Below are positions 44,834 through 56,397 of a stretch of 64,000 nucleotides of DNA, in pieces. Under the pieces are notes generated by a model, which searched no databases, was not told where the DNA came from, and saw only the letters and a program-made list of their open reading frames with translations. This DNA comes from Iris pallida (taxonomy: Eukaryota > Streptophyta > Magnoliopsida > Asparagales > Iridaceae): contig JANAVB010031417.1 of assembly GCA_029216955.1 (NCBI GenBank), forward strand, positions 16,242,289 through 16,306,288, given 5' to 3'. A program made the translations under genes and the position numbers. The stretch's first letter is position 1, and the number at the start of each line of letters is the position of its first letter.

Positions 44834-46621
44834 TTACAAATTGTGGGGGTTCCCTGTTTGCAAGTGTAGCCCCCTGGAACTAGGAGGGGCAGCACTATTC
44901 GTACCAGATGATGGCGGACTCGATGCGGAGTTGCCTTTCCCAGTGATCTCCTCAACTCGTCGACGCCATGCTGGGTTCTTAATAGTAAGCTCCTTACAAC
45001 CCTGGGGGGACTCCCCTGTAGACACTGACATGCTCGACCGGTCGGATAGGGGGCCGGGCAAGGCAGCCGTTGACGCCATCTTCTTTGAGGCCCTGGTTTG
45101 GGCGTTCACATCCTGCGCCTGGAGGTGATCTCCAGCATTACTTCCTATGTGTTGGGAGAATTGATAAGGCCTCTAGCCACCACTACGATCTGTACCTGCC
45201 CCTTCAAATAAGACCAAAGCCGATGACGATTCCAGTTCCGAGATCCTCTCTTCCGGTTCATTCCTCTTTCCTAGGATGGATGGAGCACTCCTGAGGCCGT
45301 CAGCCATTATTTCCTCGGCTGGCTCTTTACTGCCTGATATGTCGATCTCCTGGGACTCTTCTGGAATATCCATGTTCCTCTCTCCATGCTGGTTCTCTTG
45401 GTTAGTTTCGAACTCTGGATCCTGTCCTACCGGATGATCTGTTTCCACCCCGCTGACCGTCGGCGGCTCCTTGCATTGGGTCTTGGTGTGTCCAAAACAC
45501 TGACAGTTATCACATGAAGGGGAACCCATTCATAGCCGATTTCTTGTTCAATCCAGTTGCCGTTGGGGAGGACAATGTCCACCTTCCTAGGCAGAGAATC
45601 CTTCACCGTTATCTCCACGAAGACCCGAGCGAAAGAGAGCCGTTGACGCCGAGCCATAGGTATATCCGTTCTAATGGGCGAACCGACCATGCTCGCAATT
45701 TTCATGATGGAGGGAATACTCCATAGTTGAGGAGAAAGCCATGGGAGCCGAATCCAAATAGGGACTGATGTAAGTCTATCTTTTTTGAAATTTGACTCAG
45801 GCCGCCACCTTTTGAGCACCACTAACCGGCCATCAAAAGTCCACGGACCCCCTTCTAGGATACGTTCCAGATCCTCTTCCAAAGCGAATTTAGTGAAGTA
45901 GAAACCGTTCTCTCTCGAGAAGAGTTCCAAGTCTCCCTTAGGTCGCCATTCCCGAAGAGCATAAGCCTTTAGTTGCCCATAGAACGGACGGTTCCCCATA
46001 ACATATAACACCAAGGTGTTCTTCCAGTATTCCCTCGTCTCTTGCAGGTCGTCGTCCGTGATCTCGACTACCTTCTTGCCATTGATAATACTTGGTTCGA
46101 TATATTGCAGGTCCGTCTCTTCTTGTGGCGTGGCAGGTTTACATAGTTCTGCCCACGATACGGGAGGAGATGAGCCCCCTCTACTCATCGGAGTATTCCC
46201 CTGAGTACGATTCTTGGGTACCAGATCCCCCTGCATCCTTTCAGTCCCTCTCCCTTGATGGGAATTGATTCAATTTGTCTGGGGGGGAGGTTGGGTATTG
46301 CTCCCCCTATATTGCCTTCCTGCGTCTTCCGCGCGAGACCATTGCGGACGCATGGTGCTGGTATTGGTGGGGATATCACGCTGCCCATAGCGGGGTCTCG
46401 GTGGCCCTCCTCTGATGGTCTGCGCCCCATCTCGTATTAAACGATCTTTCTCCCATGCTGGCCTTTGTCTCCTCCTCCGGTCGACGGTGGTCCACCCTCC
46501 GGCCGAGCCTCTTCTCTCCTGTTCTTTGTCTTCATCTCCTATGCTATCAACAGCCGCTAAGAAGGCTTCTCCGCCGACCTCAAGAAAGGAATCGGGAAAC
46601 CCTAGGTCTGGAGGAACGGCC

Positions 46622-46623
<2 letters not shown>
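44834..46623 (-). pseudogene. L1 ORF1 (DUF4283 plus CCHC zinc knuckle), broken
   Basis: Starts MAVPPDLGFPDSFLE at 46623 and ends at the TAA touching ORF2. The DUF4283-like core (LVLYVMGNRPFYGQ, GGPWTFDGRLVVLKRW, IWIRLPWLSPQLW) lies at about 46150-45700, and the knuckle CDNCQCFGHTKTQC at about 45522-45480. Three lesions are visible: an in-frame TGA at 46270-46272, a frameshift at about 45520 between GYEWVPLH and the knuckle, and an in-frame TAG at 45173-45175. ORF1 is an RNA-binding chaperone in the family. This copy is unlikely to supply it, although ORF2 is intact. Confidence 0.85.

Positions 46624-46651
<28 letters not shown>
46624..46651. repeat. (TA)n microsatellite at the L1 5' end
   Basis: TA repeats directly abut the L1 start. 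Together with 41156-41235 they indicate insertion within one TA tract. Confidence 0.95.
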
Positions 46652-46652
<1 letters not shown>

Positions 46653-46887
46653 ACTGTACATTGAAACTTAACCTTTTACCAATTGCAAAATTCAGCTTCT
46701 GAGTGTGCTTGGCCATATAGATATATGCATCATAATGTACCAAACATTTAATATGAATGAAAAATCTTAAAGTAGTTCAAGCAACAAACTGACGGTACAT
46801 AATTTTAGAACTACAGAGTAAAAAACTACTTGTGTTACCCATGCAAAATAATATGATGGCACTATTTGGCCCGCAGCTGTGAGGCAC

Positions 46888-47001
46888 TGTAGAAAATAAT
46901 AATGCCTTGTTCTTATTGCTAGAATTTGTTACAATATATATAGTGTCTATATTTGGACTTATGGGTATAGACCATATTTACATTACAAATATAATTTAAC
47001 A
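46888..47001 (-). repeat. copia 3' LTR
   Basis: 114 bp, on the + strand starting TGTAGAAAATAATAATG and ending ATAATTTAACA. It carries A or T at seven of the eight positions that differ from the other LTR, as expected from deamination of methylated cytosines. Confidence 0.95.
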
Positions 47002-47012
47002 CCCCCCCTCAA
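47002..47012 (-). other. copia polypurine tract
   Basis: On the minus strand this reads TTGAGGGGGGG, directly preceding the LTR start TGTTAAAT. Confidence 0.85.
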
Positions 47013-50000
47013 GTTGGAGCATGCAAGTCACAAATGTCCAACTTGGAAAGGAAAGAATCAAACACTTGCTTTCCAATGAGCTTGGTGAAGATGTCAGCAA
47101 GTTGAGAAGAAGTAGGAACATGCGAGGCTATTACGGTGCCATCTCTAATAGCATCGCGAACAAAATGCAAATCCACCTCAATATGCTTACTGCGCTCATG
47201 AAATACTGGGTTCTGAGCCAGGTGCAGGGCTGACTGACTGTCACAATACACCGACATAGCAGACTCCTGGCGAACGTCCAAACACACCAATAACTCCTTC
47301 AACCATTTCAACTCACAAACAAGCGCAGCAAGAGAACGGTATTCAGCTTCAGCGAAAGATCGGGAAACAGTTAATTGCTTCTTGGTCTTCCAAGAAATAG
47401 GAGACCCTCCCAGAAACACCAACCAGCCTGTAACAGAGCGGCGAGTCAAGGGACAACTTGCCCAGTCGGAGTCACACCAACCAGAAAGACGGAGATCACA
47501 ATCAGCTTTCAAAAGAATACCCTGTCCTGGTGCATTTTTGAGATATCTGACAACTCTCAAAGCAGCATGCCAATGATTTTGTCGAGGCTCCTGTAAGAAT
47601 TGAGACAAGATATGCACAGCATAGGCCAAGTCAGGGCGAGTAAATGATAGATAAATCAACCTCCCAACCAGCCTCCGATAAGTCTCTGCATCCGCCATCC
47701 TTGGACTAGTCGATTCTGCCAGCTTGTGATTGGGCTCCATGGGAAAACCAGCAGGACGAGACCCCATCAAACCGTATTCTAAAATGTGTCCAAAGCATAC
47801 TTCCTTTGACACAAGAAAATTCCTTCCGCACTCCGAGCCACCTCTATGCCAAGAAAGTACTTCAACACACCAAGGTCCTTTACGTGAAAGTAAGAACTAA
47901 GGTACTTTTTGAAAGCATCTAAAGCACCTGTGTCATTACCAGACACAATCATATCATCCACATAGATCAAAACATGCAACTCGACCTTCCCCTTAAAAAA
48001 AGAGAAAAGAGAATAATCGAAATATGATTGAATAAATCCATAGGATATCAGAGAAGCAGTAAGCTTAGCGAACCAACAACGTGGTGCCTGTTTCAATCCA
48101 TATAGAGACTTACGCAGACGACACACTTTGTTGGGTTCACTATGTGAAAAACCTGACGGTAACTTCATATATACTTCTTCTGTCAGATCTCCATGAATAA
48201 AAGCATTGTGCACATCCATCTGGTGCAAAGTCCAGCCTTTCACAGCTGCAACAGCCAAGAACGTCCGAACTGTAGGCATCTTAGCTACCGGGGCAAATGT
48301 TTCTGAATAGTCGATCCCCTCAACCTGATGGTTACCGAACACAACCAGCCGTGCCTTTAAGCGCTCAACATTGCCGTCGGATTTGTACTTTATTTTGTAC
48401 ACCCATCTACTTTCCAATACTTTTTTCCCAGGAGGCAAATCGACGAGACTCCATGTCCTATTATCTTCCAGAGCCTGTATTTTAGTTTGCATAGCTGCCC
48501 GCCAGCCTGAATCTCGCGAGGCCTGGTGATATGAAGTAGGCTCAACACCAGCAGTGATAGCTGCAAGAAAATCTCTGTGTCCAGCAGTAAATATGTCATA
48601 ACGTAGAAATTGTGTTAGAGGATACGAAGTACATGAGGAAGTGACGGGAACAGATGAACTGTGGTGAAGGGGGGAGACTTTTACTTCGAACAACATTCGT
48701 CACAAAATCCTGTAATCGTACTGGCTGTGATTTCTTTCTCATTCCTCTTTCCAATACTACCTCATCGGGCACCTCTGGCAACACTGTATCCCCTGTATCA
48801 TTAGTAGTATCCGCCTCACCCCCAACGGACTCTCCTGTCAATACTTCTGTATCTACCTGTGCATCCTTGCAACTCGGTGCTGAGCCACCAGCAACCACTC
48901 CGGCCTCAGCAACCGTAGCCGGCACCATCCCAAAAGCCTCTATATCGTCTCCCGGCATCTCAACAGATGTATGACGTGTCGCAGAAGACATCTCGCTAGC
49001 AGAGCCACACCCAGAAAATTCTTTTTCATAAAAAGTAACATCACGGGACACAAAAAATTCACCAGTCTCCAAATCATACAGTTTTCATCCATTTTTATCA
49101 AGTGGATACCCAACAAAGATACATTTTCTGCTCCTGCTAGCAAATTTATCATGTCTGAACGTCAAATCATACGCATAACACAGACAACCAAAGATACGTA
49201 GATGATCATACGAAGGAGCCGAACCATATAAAACTTCATACGGAGACTTAAAATGCATGATACTAGAAGGGGTTCTATTTATCAAATAACATGCACCCAG
49301 AATACATTCCCCCCAAAAATCCACGGAAAGAGAACCCTAAAATCTCAATGCCCTGGCTACATTTAAAATATGTCGATGTTTTCTTTCCACCCTTCCATTC
49401 TGTTGTGGTGTCCCAACACAGGATGTTTGGAACAACATACCTTGAGATAAAAAATAATCTCATAAACAATTAAATTCAGTGCCATTGTCACTCCGCACCC
49501 GACGGATATCAGCCCCAAACTAACGCTTCACCATAGCAATGAATTTAAGAAACGCAGAATAAACAGCACACTTATCCGTTAATAACATAACCCAAACAGC
49601 TCTAGAAAAATCATCCACCAAAGTCAAAAAATATCGTGCCCCATTAGATGACGGAACACTATATGGTCCCCACAGATCACAGTGTATAAGGTCAAAGCAT
49701 CTCAAAGCACGACTACTACTATCAGGAAAGGCATCACGAGTCTGTTTAGCTTGATGACAAATATCACAAACCTTATGAGAAAACACACTACTACCAGAGA
49801 GAAAAGGTAAAGTCTGCATTACTTTATCTGAAGGATGCCCCAGCCTACTATGCCAAACCTCGGAATCATTCTCTTTGCATGCCAGGATCACCGAAGCCAA
49901 AGAAGCTGGAACCTCCCCCAAGAAGTAAAGTCCACCCCTTTGTTCACCTGTTCCAATCACCATCCTCGTACTTCGGTCCTGAACAAAACACAAATCAGGA

Positions 50001-51454
50001 GTAAATAACATATCACAATTTATGGCACCAATCAATTGGAAGACAGAGATCAAATTGCAAGTCAATGTCGGAACATAAAGAACATCCGTCAACACCAACG
50101 AAGCAGTCAAAAATACTTTGCCTCTCAGAACAGCCTCAATAGTGCTCCCATCAGGCAAAATCACAGGACAGACAGGGCCCTCAAAGCAATCAACTAAACA
50201 GTCACGAGAGCATGTCGCATGAAGAGTAGCCCCAGTATCGAATATCCAAGGGACAGAAGAATTCTTACCCATCAGACGATCAGAGTTTGAAGAACCGGGG
50301 TTGGAAGAATTGTCGTTACCCAGCAAGCTCATCAGTTTCTGCCATTGTTCACCTGAGAGTGGTGAAGGATACCCTCCATGCATCATATCCGCCGAACTTC
50401 CAGCAAGACTAGCAGGGACACCATGACCAGCAGCGGCGACATGATGAACAACCCCTGCGCCACCAACACCACGTCCCCCATCACGTCTCTGCGGTGGTAC
50501 CGGACCTCTGCCACCACCAGTACCACGGCCGCCCTCACGTCGAGGACGAGTCTCCCACCACTCGGGATAGCCAATCTTGGGAAAGCAAGTTGCAACATCA
50601 TGACCTGTTTTCTTGCAATGAGTACAGATCATACCTGATTTGTCTCTGGAATCTGAGGTTCTACTATTAGAAGTAGTAGAATAACGAGGTGAAGTCTTGA
50701 AAGCTAGCGCCATCACCTCCTCAGTAGCGGATTGAGATTTACGCATATCCTCCTCCTCACGGACTTCCTGGTATGTCCGATCTAAACTTGGCTGAGGATC
50801 CTGAGCCAGGATATTAGATCGGGTATAACCATACAACTCTGTATTCAACCCATACATAAAGTCCTGAAAGTGGTCTTCATCCCTCATAGCCTGTAGCTTT
50901 GCAGCAAGTTCACCACAGGTACAAGTAGGCAATAGGAAATAAGCAGCTTGTTCATCCCACAAAGACTGCAAATTTCCAAAGTAGGTTTTCACAGACATCG
51001 ACGTCGTTTATTTGCACTCGGCCAAAGCCACCTTAATTTGTTGCTTCCGAGTGCCATTGCTAACAACAAATCTTTTCTCCAACAAGTTCCACAATGGATA
51101 AACCTCCTCAAAGTACGACAAAGATTTTTTCAGAGACGGATCAATGGTATTAAGAACCCATTGAACCAATAGTGCTTGCACGCATCTCTAATCAAGTAAT
51201 TTACTAGCATCATTAACAGGTTTGACTTCAGTACCTTCCAGAAAAGTGATCTTTCGCCTAGAGATCAGGGAGAGACGTATCGACCGAGACCACTCATCAT
51301 AGTTCGGTCCACGAAAAATAACAGGAGTAATAATATTTTCTGGTTGATCAGCAGAATTCAGAAAATATGGATCCTTCGGATTAGGATAATTTTGGTTGTG
51401 TGCACCGCCACCGCCAGTCGCGACGGAGTAGCTGGATGCATCATCATCTGCCAT
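47009..51454 (-). pseudogene. copia gag-pol polyprotein, inactivated
   Basis: The ATG at 51454 begins MADDDASSY; gag includes DPYFLNSADQPEN and YDEWSRSIRLSL. The order continues with a zinc knuckle CTHCKKTGHDVATC (about 50630), protease WIFDTGATLHATC (about 50245) and a pre-integrase WHSRLGHPS. The integrase follows (HCDLWGP, then [11 protein letters not shown] near 49400), then reverse transcriptase (LKQAPRCW, LIYVDDMIV near 47950) and RNase H (GWCDSDWASC, YCDSQSALH). In-frame stops include 51188-51190, 51008-51010, 49520-49522 and 49085-49087, with others near 49450 and 49340. Frameshifts lie near 48660 and 47800. The element cannot make its own polyprotein. Confidence 0.93.
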
Positions 51455-51458
51455 CGCA

Positions 51459-51615
51459 GATGTCGGGTGTACAAAAATTTTGTACAACTCCGACGAATCG
51501 GCCGCTGATGGACATGGTCGACGGCGAATCGGCCGCAATCAGGGGCACCGGATCTGGCATGTAGGGGCGAGCGGATGTCGGGTGTACAAAAATTCGTACA
51601 ACTTCGACGAATCTG
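51459..51615 (-). repeat. tandem duplication in the copia leader
   Basis: A segment containing GTCGGGTGTACAAAAATT and CGACGAATC occurs at about 51459-51502 and again at about 51574-51612, 115 bp apart, upstream of the gag ATG. It lies in the untranslated leader. Confidence 0.6.
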
Positions 51616-52126
51616 TCGCGATCAGGGGCACCGGATCTGGCGCGGAGGGTTCAGCTTACGGGAGCGGTCGATTTCTTCCACGAAATCCACAGCAAAAGAA
51701 AAGAAGAAAGAGAGATTTTTTTTGTCAACAACAAAATAGGAGAAAATCAATGCAACCACCAAAGTACCACCAACCAACGAAAGCCAAGAACGAAGGAAAA
51801 AAAACGTTTTTCGGAACTACACCACGTGAAGGATCCACGTTGAAGAATCCTTCTGGTAAGTGAGCGGCAACTTTCTAATACTTTTCGGCAACGTTGAAGA
51901 AGCCCCCACTCCGGCCACGTTGAAGTGGCCCCCATGTTGAAATGAGCGGCAATGTTGAAGAAGCCTTCTTCGGGAGCAGGTTTCAGCAGGCTCCTAGCAA
52001 AGAGAATCGTTGAAGAAGCCCCCACGTCAGGCGCGGTCGGCGCGAGAGTAGGTGATGCCTTCTTCGGGAGAAGGCGGCTAGGGTTTTTTTTTTTTTCGGA
52101 AGATGGCGGCTAGGATTTTTCGGGAG

Positions 52127-52138
52127 GCTCTGATACCA
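52127..52138 (-). other. copia primer binding site (initiator tRNA-Met)
   Basis: On the minus strand TGGTATCAGAGC directly follows the 5' LTR. It is the standard complement of the 3' end of plant initiator methionyl-tRNA. Confidence 0.9.
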
Positions 52139-52252
52139 TGTAGGAAATAATAATGTCTTGTTCTCATTGCTAGGATTTGTTACAATATATATAGTGTCTA
52201 CATTTGGGCTTATGGGTATGGGCCATATTTACATTACAAATATAATTTAACA
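52139..52252 (-). repeat. copia 5' LTR
   Basis: 114 bp, same length as the partner LTR and 93% identical, beginning TG and ending CA. Confidence 0.95.
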
Positions 52253-52257
52253 GGCAC

Positions 52258-52602
52258 GTGTCAACCTCCCATTAGAAAGAGATCACCAAAATTTTCAGGA
52301 GTAGAATCCAGAGCTTGCACGGGAGCAGATCCAACAGAGTGGTTGGGAAAGGGGGGGGGGGGGTGGTGGGGGGTGGGGGGGTGGGGGGGGGGAGGCCGGA
52401 TACGTCGGCTGTCGGCTGCGGTCACAGCCACGATCACACTCCTGCGATCAAAATATAGTTTTCAAAAATAATATCTAATGAATATATAAGGTTATTTAGT
52501 ATTACGGTCTCACATAATAGTGGATAGCCCTGCGCAATCCGATGGTGTAGGAGACGGAGGGATTTCGACGGGACTCCGCAAACAGGATCTTTGATCCGGA
52601 TC
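52258..52602. other. intergenic with a G-rich run and a possible MITE end
   Basis: 52349-52392 is a G-rich tract with several runs of five or more G. 52490-52604 contains TTAGTATTACGGTCTCACAT, matching the MITE end at 63815-63840, and CTTTGATCCGGATCCATATA leading into TA repeats, like the MITE end at 61413-61430. Likely a decayed MITE next to the TA tract. Confidence 0.45.
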
Positions 52603-52613
52603 CATATATATCC

Positions 52614-52694
<81 letters not shown>

Positions 52695-52715
52695 GATCCA
52701 TATATATATATATAT

Positions 52716-52796
<81 letters not shown>

Positions 52797-52830
52797 TATA
52801 TAAAATATATATATATATATATATCCGGAT

Positions 52831-52882
<52 letters not shown>
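52603..52882. repeat. compound (TA)n tract with interspersed TATCCGGATCCATATA
   Basis: The tract is about 280 bp of TA repeats, interrupted by ATATCCGGATCCATATA near 52690 and 52822 and by AAAATATATA variants. It directly abuts the left end of the palindrome-array element. Confidence 0.95.
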
Positions 52883-52884
<2 letters not shown>

Positions 52885-53351
52885 GAAATTTATGAAATGC
52901 CCAAAAAACGAAAAAGTTTTATGAAAAACCCACCGCACAATAACATTTCATCGCGTGTCCAGAATTAGCAAAAAATATATAAAGGGGTTCCGAATGACCT
53001 TTTTGTCCTTCCTTCTAATTTATTGAAAACACCCACGAAACTACTCTTAAAAAAAAGTTTCGATACTTCATCTTCTTCCATACGCTGCTCACTTTCGAAT
53101 CTAGGTTTTCTCCTCAAAAATCTTCAAAAACTCGTCGAAAAATTTCGGAAAGACCGAGATAAACGGCAAAAGTGCTAAAACGGAGGTCCAAACATCATTT
53201 TTTTGCGATTCTAAAATTTTGAAAGACCGTCTAACGGAGAAGCGGTTACTTTCAGGCTCCTCGAAGATACGCTCATTTTGGGACAAACCGGGCCTCGTTT
53301 CGACCTTCCAGTCAAAAGTTATGGCCCTTCAAAGTTTCAACTGACCATAAA

Positions 53352-54600
53352 ATACAGGAGAATGGTCATTCTCCGTGTTAGAACACGAAAATATTAATTT
53401 CGCATGAGGGTGGCCATTCTCCGTGTAGTAACACGGAGAATGTCATTCTCCGTCTTAATTTACACGGAGAATAGTCATTCTCTGTGTTAGAAACACGGAG
53501 AATACCATTCTTCGTGTAAATTAACATGGAGAATGACATTCTCCGTGTTAAATAAAACGGAGAATGGCCATTCTCCGTCTTAATTTACACGGAGAATGGC
53601 CATTCTCCGTGTAATTTAGCACGAAGAATGGTCATTACAGTGTTAAAATGCAGGAGAATGACCATTATCCGTATTAGAAACACGGAGAATGCCATTCTCC
53701 GTGTTAAATAAAATCATTCTCCGTGTAATTTAGCACGGAGAATGGTCATTACAGTGTTAAAACGCAGGAGAATGGTCATTCTCCATGTTAGAAACACGGA
53801 GAATGCCATTCTTCGTGTTAAATAAAACGGAGAATGGCCATTCTCCGTATAATTTAGCACGGAAAATGGTCATTATAGTGTTAAAATACAGGAGAATGAC
53901 CATTCTTCGTGTTAGAAACACGGAGAATGCCATTCTCCGTGTAAATTAACACGGAAAATGTCATTCTCCGTGTTAAATAAAATGGAGAATGACATTCTCC
54001 GTCTTAATTAAAACGGAGAATGACATTCTCCGTATTAATTTACAAGGAGAATGGTTATTCCCAGTGTTAAAACGTAGGAGAATAACCATTCTCCATGTAA
54101 TTTAGTATGGAAAATGGCATTCTTCGTTTCTAAATTACACGGAGAATGGCCATTCTTCGTGTTAGAAATACGGAGAATGCCATTCTCCGTGTAAATTAAC
54201 ACGGAGAATGTCATTCTCCGTGTTAAATAAGACGGAGAATAGAATTCTCCGTCTTAATTAAAACGGAGAATGATATTCTCCGTGTTAATTTACACGGAGA
54301 ATGGTTATTCCGAGTGTTAAAACGTAGGAGAATGACAATTCTTCGTGTAATTTAGTACGGAGAATGGCATTCTCCATTTCTAAATTACACGGAGAATGGC
54401 CATTCTCCGTGCTAAATAACACGGAGAATGATATTCTCCGTGTTAAATGACACGGAGAATGGTCATTCAAATGTTAAAACACAGGAGAATGGCCATTCTC
54501 CGTGTTAGAAACACGGAGAATGCCATTCAACACGGAGAATGGTATTCTCCTTGTTAAAAATGCAGGAGAATGACTATTCTTCGTGTGATATCGACGGAGA
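53352..54600. repeat. array of about 40 short palindromes (ACGGAGAATGG / CCATTCTCCGT)
   Basis: Each hairpin has arms of about 11 nt (ACGGAGAATGN and its complement) joined directly or by 0-2 nt. Short AT-rich linkers such as GTTAAATAAA, CTTAATTTA and GTTAGAAAC separate them, at about 30 bp average spacing. A higher-order unit recurs where TGTTAAAACGCAGGAGAAT appears (about 53640, 53754, 53879, 54065, 54317, 54472, 54553). Some arms are mutated on one side only. No protein coding is inferred. Confidence 0.9.
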
Positions 54601-54756
54601 ACAGTTGACAGAAACCTAATTTTTTCGTTTTTTTTGTTTTGTGAAAAGAAATTTGACATGAATAAAGATTCAAGAGTTTTCGTTCTTCTTTCAAAACGAT
54701 GCTAACTCTTATGGAAAAGAAGAAGAAGATATTCTCTCCATAATTGACCTAATTGT

Positions 54757-54804
54757 CGGAGAAGAAGAAGAAGAAGAAGAAGAAGAAGAAGAAGAAGAAG
54801 AAGA
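54757..54804 (+). repeat. (GAA)n microsatellite
   Basis: About 16 GAA units, followed by ATGAGCGATGATCGG. An open frame starting there is short and unclassified. Confidence 0.9.
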
Positions 54805-55118
54805 AGATGAGCGATGATCGGAGTTCGACTGAAAAAAAAAAGCATGGTGAACTACAAACGATCTTTGCGATCTCTGCTGAAGATGAGAGCAATGGAATTC
54901 AGATCTCTCGTGAAGAAGAAGAAGAAGAAGAGAATCGCAATCCAGATCTGAGTTTGTGCGGAGGGGTAGTTATGGTATTAATTTTGTAAATACATAGTAT
55001 CTAAAGAGAATCTTTGAATATTTGACGTGGAATTATATAATTCTGGACATTTCATAAAATCCATCCTGCGGGTGGGTTTTTCATACAACCCAATCCCGAA
55101 ATTGGGTTTCTCAGCAAT

Positions 55119-55121
<3 letters not shown>

Positions 55122-55198
<77 letters not shown>
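55122..55198. repeat. (TA)n microsatellite
   Basis: Directly abuts the right end of the palindrome-array element. Confidence 0.95.
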
Positions 55199-55201
<3 letters not shown>

Positions 55202-55231
55202 GAGAAATCAACATCCTCTCACTTTTGCATC

Positions 55232-55307
<76 letters not shown>

Positions 55308-55340
55308 GAGAAATCAACATCCTCTCACTTTTGCATCCCC
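55194..55340. repeat. duplicated unique segment flanking a poly(A)-(TA)n tract
   Basis: A segment of about 38 bp beginning TATATGAGGAGAAATCAACA and ending TTTTGCATCC occurs at 55194-55231 and again at 55302-55339. Between the copies is a pure A run (55232-55262) followed by (TA)n (55263-55304). Confidence 0.9.
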
Positions 55341-55901
55341 TAAGCATCTCTTTTTTATATCCGTTGGATCTTGTTTAAGTCATCTAATCTTAACCATTGA
55401 AAAACACATGGGGCAAATTCACTTGTTTTTAACACTAACAGCTGGGCTCTATGCTCGTCTCGTTGATATAAAATAATGTTTACGAAGTTTTTACAGGACA
55501 CGCCAAAGAGTTGTTGAAGCACCAAGTGGTTAAGACCTAAATTATCCTCTGATTCTGAAGGTAATTAATCTTTTCAATACTATATGATATATTTCTTGTG
55601 CTGTTTGGTAGTAGTGTGTAGATTTCAAACACAGCAAATGCCTCATTGGTGATTTAGGAGCAATGCTGCTGTTATTTCCACATCACATGATGTGTTCTGG
55701 GAATCAGTTAATTTATGGTAATTGAGTCATTTATATCAGCAGTTCATGTGATTTATAATTACTTAAATTAAATATTGATTAGTGCACGAAAATCCTATGT
55801 GGTCCAATGCAATCAACAGTGAATATTTATACAATATTTGCCTATGTCGACTAAAGCGCCGGTCAGCCATCGGGTACAAATCTGTTGCTTAGGCCTACCA
55901 T
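55341..55901. other. intergenic, no gene seen
   Basis: AT-rich sequence without recognisable elements or coding motifs. Confidence 0.5.
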
Positions 55902-55914
55902 AGATCACCATTAT

Positions 55915-56030
55915 TTTTTTTTATTACAATTCATACACACCTACACGTCTTTATGGTTGGAGGGTTTGAGCTCTTCCGACCCAACCTGATATCCGTGCTA
56001 CTTTCCACATGAACAACAAGCGCTGAACAC
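55915..56030 (-). mobile_element. tRNA-derived SINE with 10-13 bp target duplication
   Basis: On the minus strand the unit has a box B-like AGAGCTCAAACCCTCC region and ends in AATAAAAAAAATAA. The flanks AGATCACCAT(T/C)AT at 55902-55914 and 56031-56043 form a direct repeat with one mismatch. The 5' promoter part is weak, so the family is uncertain. Confidence 0.6.
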
Positions 56031-56324
56031 AGATCACCATCATATGTAATCATGTTTTACTTTTGAACGATTATCTCTTCTATTTGTTTGTCTGAAACTT
56101 TTAGGTTACTTTGACATGTGGTTCGTAATATTTTCGAAAAATCTAATATTCTAAGAAATAAAATTTTTTTGCAAGAAATTCATAGAAAAAATTTATGTAC
56201 ATTTTTGGATATAATATATAATATTTTTAAAAATATAGATTTCATGTGCAAGAATATTACATTCTTGATTTATAATAATTAAGATCTAGTTAGTAGTTTT
56301 GCCTTCACATTCGATGTTTGTTGT

Positions 56325-56397
56325 AGTCTAACTGGGGTAAGACACCAGTACATTACCTAGTAGACCGGGATTCGAGTTCTATCAACGAAAAAAATAT
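56325..56397 (+). mobile_element. tRNA-derived SINE fragment
   Basis: Box A-like AACTGGGGTAAGACACC and box B-like CGGGATTCGAGTTCTATC are followed by CAACGAAAAAAA. The structure matches a short Pol III SINE. No clear target duplication was read. Confidence 0.5.

Larger units (their letters stand above)
41236..46623 (-). mobile_element. L1-type LINE retrotransposon, 5.4 kb, inside a (TA)n tract
   Basis: ORF1 (44834-46623) and ORF2 (41315-44830) are in tandem on the minus strand. The element is bounded by (TA)n on both sides (41156-41235 and 46624-46651). The 3' UTR is about 80 bp with two AATAAA-like signals (CAATAAAAGC and CAATAAAT) just before the TA tract. The target duplication cannot be separated from the TA repeat. 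The 5' edge lies within a base or two of the ORF1 ATG, so the element has either no 5' UTR or a slight 5' truncation. Confidence 0.9.
46888..52252 (-). mobile_element. Ty1/copia LTR retrotransposon, complete but degenerate, 5.4 kb
   Basis: Two 114-bp LTRs (46888-47001 and 52139-52252), a primer binding site and a polypurine tract are in place. The perfect 5-bp duplication GGCAC flanks it (46883-46887 and 52253-52257). The order gag, protease, integrase, reverse transcriptase, RNase H on the minus strand is the copia order. LTRs differ at 8 of 114 positions, all transitions. Very short LTRs and overall size would fit an Ale/Retrofit-type lineage, but this is not certain. Confidence 0.95.
52883..55123 (+). 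mobile_element. palindrome-array element, fuller copy, bounded by (TA)n
   Basis: The left terminus TGGGAAATTTATGAAATGCC and the complement of the right terminus TGAAAATTGCTGAGAAACCC are imperfect inverted repeats. Further shared words in the same order are TATGAAAAACCCACC and GTCCAGAATTA. (TA)n lies immediately outside both ends. The left 450 bp is shared with the inverted copy at 9481-9945. The centre is the hairpin array (53352-54600), and the right part has (GAA)n and unclassified sequence. No transposase frame is seen. It is probably a non-autonomous DNA transposon of unknown superfamily. Confidence 0.65.

Noticed and set aside
52502..52938. Open frames with Tyr-Ile repeats, here and at other TA tracts
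   Set aside because: Direct translation of (TA)n microsatellites.
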